Positions 7,102 to 8,623 of a stretch of DNA of 8,623 bases are shown here, one piece after another (positions within the stretch are counted from its first letter, which is position 1; each line of letters starts with the position of its first letter). Both the position numbers and the translations under genes were made by a program. The stretch is from an uncultured Micrococcales bacterium. Its GTDB lineage: Bacteria > Actinomycetota > Actinomycetes > Actinomycetales > Microbacteriaceae. The DNA is taken from the NCBI GenBank assembly GCA_903853515.1, contig CAINTU010000090.1, positions 1 through 8,623 on the forward strand. The letters are read 5' to 3'. Below the pieces are notes generated by a model that worked only from the letters and a program-made list of their open reading frames with translations, did not search any database and had not been told where the DNA came from.

Positions 7102-8541
7102 TTAGTTTTGATCGCTTGAGTTTTGTGCTTCTTGCGATGCTTTTGCGGCCTTGCTGTTTGCGCGGTTGGCTAAAACCCAGCCGGCAAGATTTCGTTGCGG
7201 CGCAACGGTCATTGCTAGGTCGCCAGCCGCGACGTCTTTGCGCACTACAGTGCCTGCGGCGGTATAGGCTCCGTCACCGATTGTGATTGGAGCAACAAAA
7301 ACGTTGTGCGAACCTGAGCGCACGTGCGAACCAATCACGCTGCGATGTTTGTTGACACCGTCATAGTTGGCAAAGATTGTTCCGGCGCCGATGTTGCTCT
7401 CGACACCGATTTCGGCATCGCCAACATAGCTAAGGTGAGGCACTTTGCTTCCTGCACCGATGATGGCGTTCTTAGTCTCGACGAATGTGCCGATTTTGCC
7501 GTCTGCGCCTAAATCGGTACCAGGGCGCAAATAGCTGAACGGGCCAACGCTTGCGCCATCACCAATCTTTGAACCAGTCACGTGCGATTTAACTACCACT
7601 GCGTTTTGGCCAACCTGCGAATCAATCAACATCACTTCTGGGCCAATTGTCGATCCAGAGCCCACATTAGTTAGACCACGAAGGTGTGTGCCTGGCAGCA
7701 AGGTCACGTCTTCGCCAAGGCTGACTGTCACATCAATAAAAGTTGTTGCTGGGTCAAGTATCGTAACGCCGGCGAGCATCCATGCGTTTGCAATGCGACG
7801 GTTGAGCTCTGCGCTCACCTCTTGCAACTGCACGCGATTGTTTACACCGGCAACTAGCCAAGCGTCACCAACTGGCAACGCATTAACTGCCGCACCTGCT
7901 TGCAAAATTTCGACGGCAGCATCGGTAAGGTATTTTTCGCCAGCGGCATTCTGCGTGCCAATCTTGCTCAGTGCAGTGCGCAGAGCCTGCGCATCAAAAA
8001 CATAAACCCCTGCGTTGATTTCGCTGATCGCAAGTTGATTGGCATCAGCGTCGCGGTGCTCGACGATGCCTGCGAAGCCGCCATCTGGGTTGCGCATGAT
8101 GCGGCCGTAACCGGTCGGATCGTCAAAATTTGCGGTCAACAGAGTTGCGCCAGCTCCGGTTTCGAGGTGCACATCAATCAGTTGCTCGATTGTCTGCACA
8201 TCAAGAAGCGGCACATCGGCGCTGGTCACCACAACTGCGCCTTCGAAATCTGCAGGCAACTTTGCAAGAGCACATTCAACCGCACGACCGGTGCCAGGCA
8301 AATCATCTTGGTCAGCAATAATCGCATTGCCAAAAAAAGTTTCGATATATTCGGCGAGCAAATCACGTTGGTGGCGGATCACAGGAATCACGTGGGCGGC
8401 ACCAAGACCGCTAGCGGTGGCAAGTGCGTGATGAAGCATCGGCAGGCCAGCTATTTCGTGCATTACCTTAGGCAACTCAGAACGCATGCGGGTGCCTTCA
8501 CCTGCAGCAAGCAAGATCACGGCGAGATGCTTTTCGCTCAT
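7102..8541 (-). CDS. glmU: Bifunctional GlcNAc-1-P uridyltransferase / GlcN-1-P acetyltransferase
   Basis: GlmU acetylates glucosamine 1-phosphate and then joins it to UTP, making UDP-N-acetylglucosamine for peptidoglycan and other glycans in the cytoplasm. It is 479 residues, normal for actinobacteria. The uridyltransferase domain (about 1-235) shows LLAAGEGTRMRSELPKVMHE (10-29), LPGTGRAV (81-88), SADVPLL (107-113, metal-binding Asp109), GYGRIMR (144-150), EINAGVYVF (174-182) and GVNNRVQL (232-239, second metal ligand Asn). The acetyltransferase left-handed beta-helix (about 255-445) has repeated hexapeptides, LRPGT (338-342), VETKN (354-358), HLSYVGDAEIG (369-379, catalytic His369) and NIGAGTI..NYDG (383-395). 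A Ser/Ala/Gln/Asn-rich tail (about 462-479) is probably disordered. The segment after VRSG reads SHNVFVAP, where other GlmU proteins usually have SDT. AGAGGA lies just upstream of ATG 8541. Confidence 0.98.
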   Translation of the reverse strand: MSEKHLAVILLAAGEGTRMRSELPKVMHEIAGLPMLHHALATASGLGAAHVIPVIRHQRDLLAEYIETFFGNAIIADQDDLPGTGRAVECALAKLPADFEGAVVVTSADVPLLDVQTIEQLIDVHLETGAGATLLTANFDDPTGYGRIMRNPDGGFAGIVEHRDADANQLAISEINAGVYVFDAQALRTALSKIGTQNAAGEKYLTDAAVEILQAGAAVNALPVGDAWLVAGVNNRVQLQEVSAELNRRIANAWMLAGVTILDPATTFIDVTVSLGEDVTLLPGTHLRGLTNVGSGSTIGPEVMLIDSQVGQNAVVVKSHVTGSKIGDGASVGPFSYLRPGTDLGADGKIGTFVETKNAIIGAGSKVPHLSYVGDAEIGVESNIGAGTIFANYDGVNKHRSVIGSHVRSGSHNVFVAPITIGDGAYTAAGTVVRKDVAAGDLAMTVAPQRNLAGWVLANRANSKAAKASQEAQNSSDQN

Positions 8542-8544
8542 TGA

Positions 8545-8550
8545 TCCTCT
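8545..8550 (-). promoter_or_regulatory. Shine-Dalgarno of glmU
   Basis: AGAGGA ends three bases before the glmU ATG, entirely within the 19-nt gap after the tRNA. Spacing is a little short but the match is good, and it fixes the start at 8541. Confidence 0.65.
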
Positions 8551-8560
8551 TTCGTTAGCG

Positions 8561-8623
8561 CTGCTCCCCCAGGATTCGAACCTGGACCGAACACCTCCAA
8601 AGGGTGCCGTGCTGCCGTTACAC
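8561..8623 (-). tRNA. tRNA-Gln (anticodon UUG), 5' end cut by window edge
   Basis: The minus strand reads as a tRNA missing about nine 5' bases (the 5' acceptor strand and positions 8-9). A D-arm (GTG paired with CAC) is followed by an anticodon stem GCACC/GGTGT with loop CTTTGGA, giving anticodon TTG at 8600-8598, which reads the Gln codon CAA. A perfect T-arm, CCAGG-TTCGAAT-CCTGG, follows. The 3' acceptor strand is GGGAGCA with discriminator G73, typical of tRNA-Gln, so the missing 5' strand should read TGCTCCC. CCA is not encoded (the next bases are CGC), so it must be added enzymatically. Only 19 nt separate it from the glmU ATG. Confidence 0.95.

Noticed and set aside
7900..8544. Plus-strand open frame of 214 codons opposite glmU
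   Set aside because: It lies wholly antisense to glmU, whose motifs are unmistakable. Its translation shows no family motif and it has no convincing ribosome site.

Overview
All recognisable genes in this window lie on the minus strand and read from right to left. The gene set and protein motifs (GlmU, Prs, long CTC-type bL25, Pth, Mfd, plus a tRNA-Gln upstream of glmU) suggest an actinobacterium. The moderate G+C (about half by eye), very short gaps and several overlapping or nearly touching genes resemble the compact freshwater or planktonic Microbacteriaceae-like lineages. That lineage placement is inference, and no taxonomic marker gene is present to settle it.

Layout in transcription order, from high to low coordinates: a tRNA-Gln(UUG) cut by the right edge; glmU 19 nt later; prs after another 19 nt; an APC-superfamily amino-acid permease whose start overlaps the prs stop by 14 nt; a 182-nt non-coding leader with nested complementary arms; rplY (bL25/CTC); pth, which lacks any ATG or GTG start and must begin at TTG or possibly CTG; and, 19 nt later, mfd, which reads out of the left edge without a stop (1147 codons visible). 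No gap exceeds 200 nt and I see no convincing intrinsic terminator. The block therefore looks like one or two operons: tRNA-glmU-prs-permease, then rplY-pth-mfd behind the leader.

Functionally this is housekeeping. GlmU makes UDP-GlcNAc for peptidoglycan, Prs makes PRPP for nucleotide, His and Trp synthesis, bL25 binds 5S rRNA, Pth recycles peptidyl-tRNA and Mfd couples transcription to repair. The permease is the only accessory-type gene. From memory, in Mycobacterium tuberculosis the same prs-to-rplY slot holds a lipoprotein gene (lpqT), so the slot seems variable.

I found no mobile element, CRISPR array, phage gene or defence system, and nothing that clearly amounts to a new biological system. 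The points most worth a second look are the rplY leader, the pth start, the permease fused by overlap to prs, and the tRNA-glmU junction.
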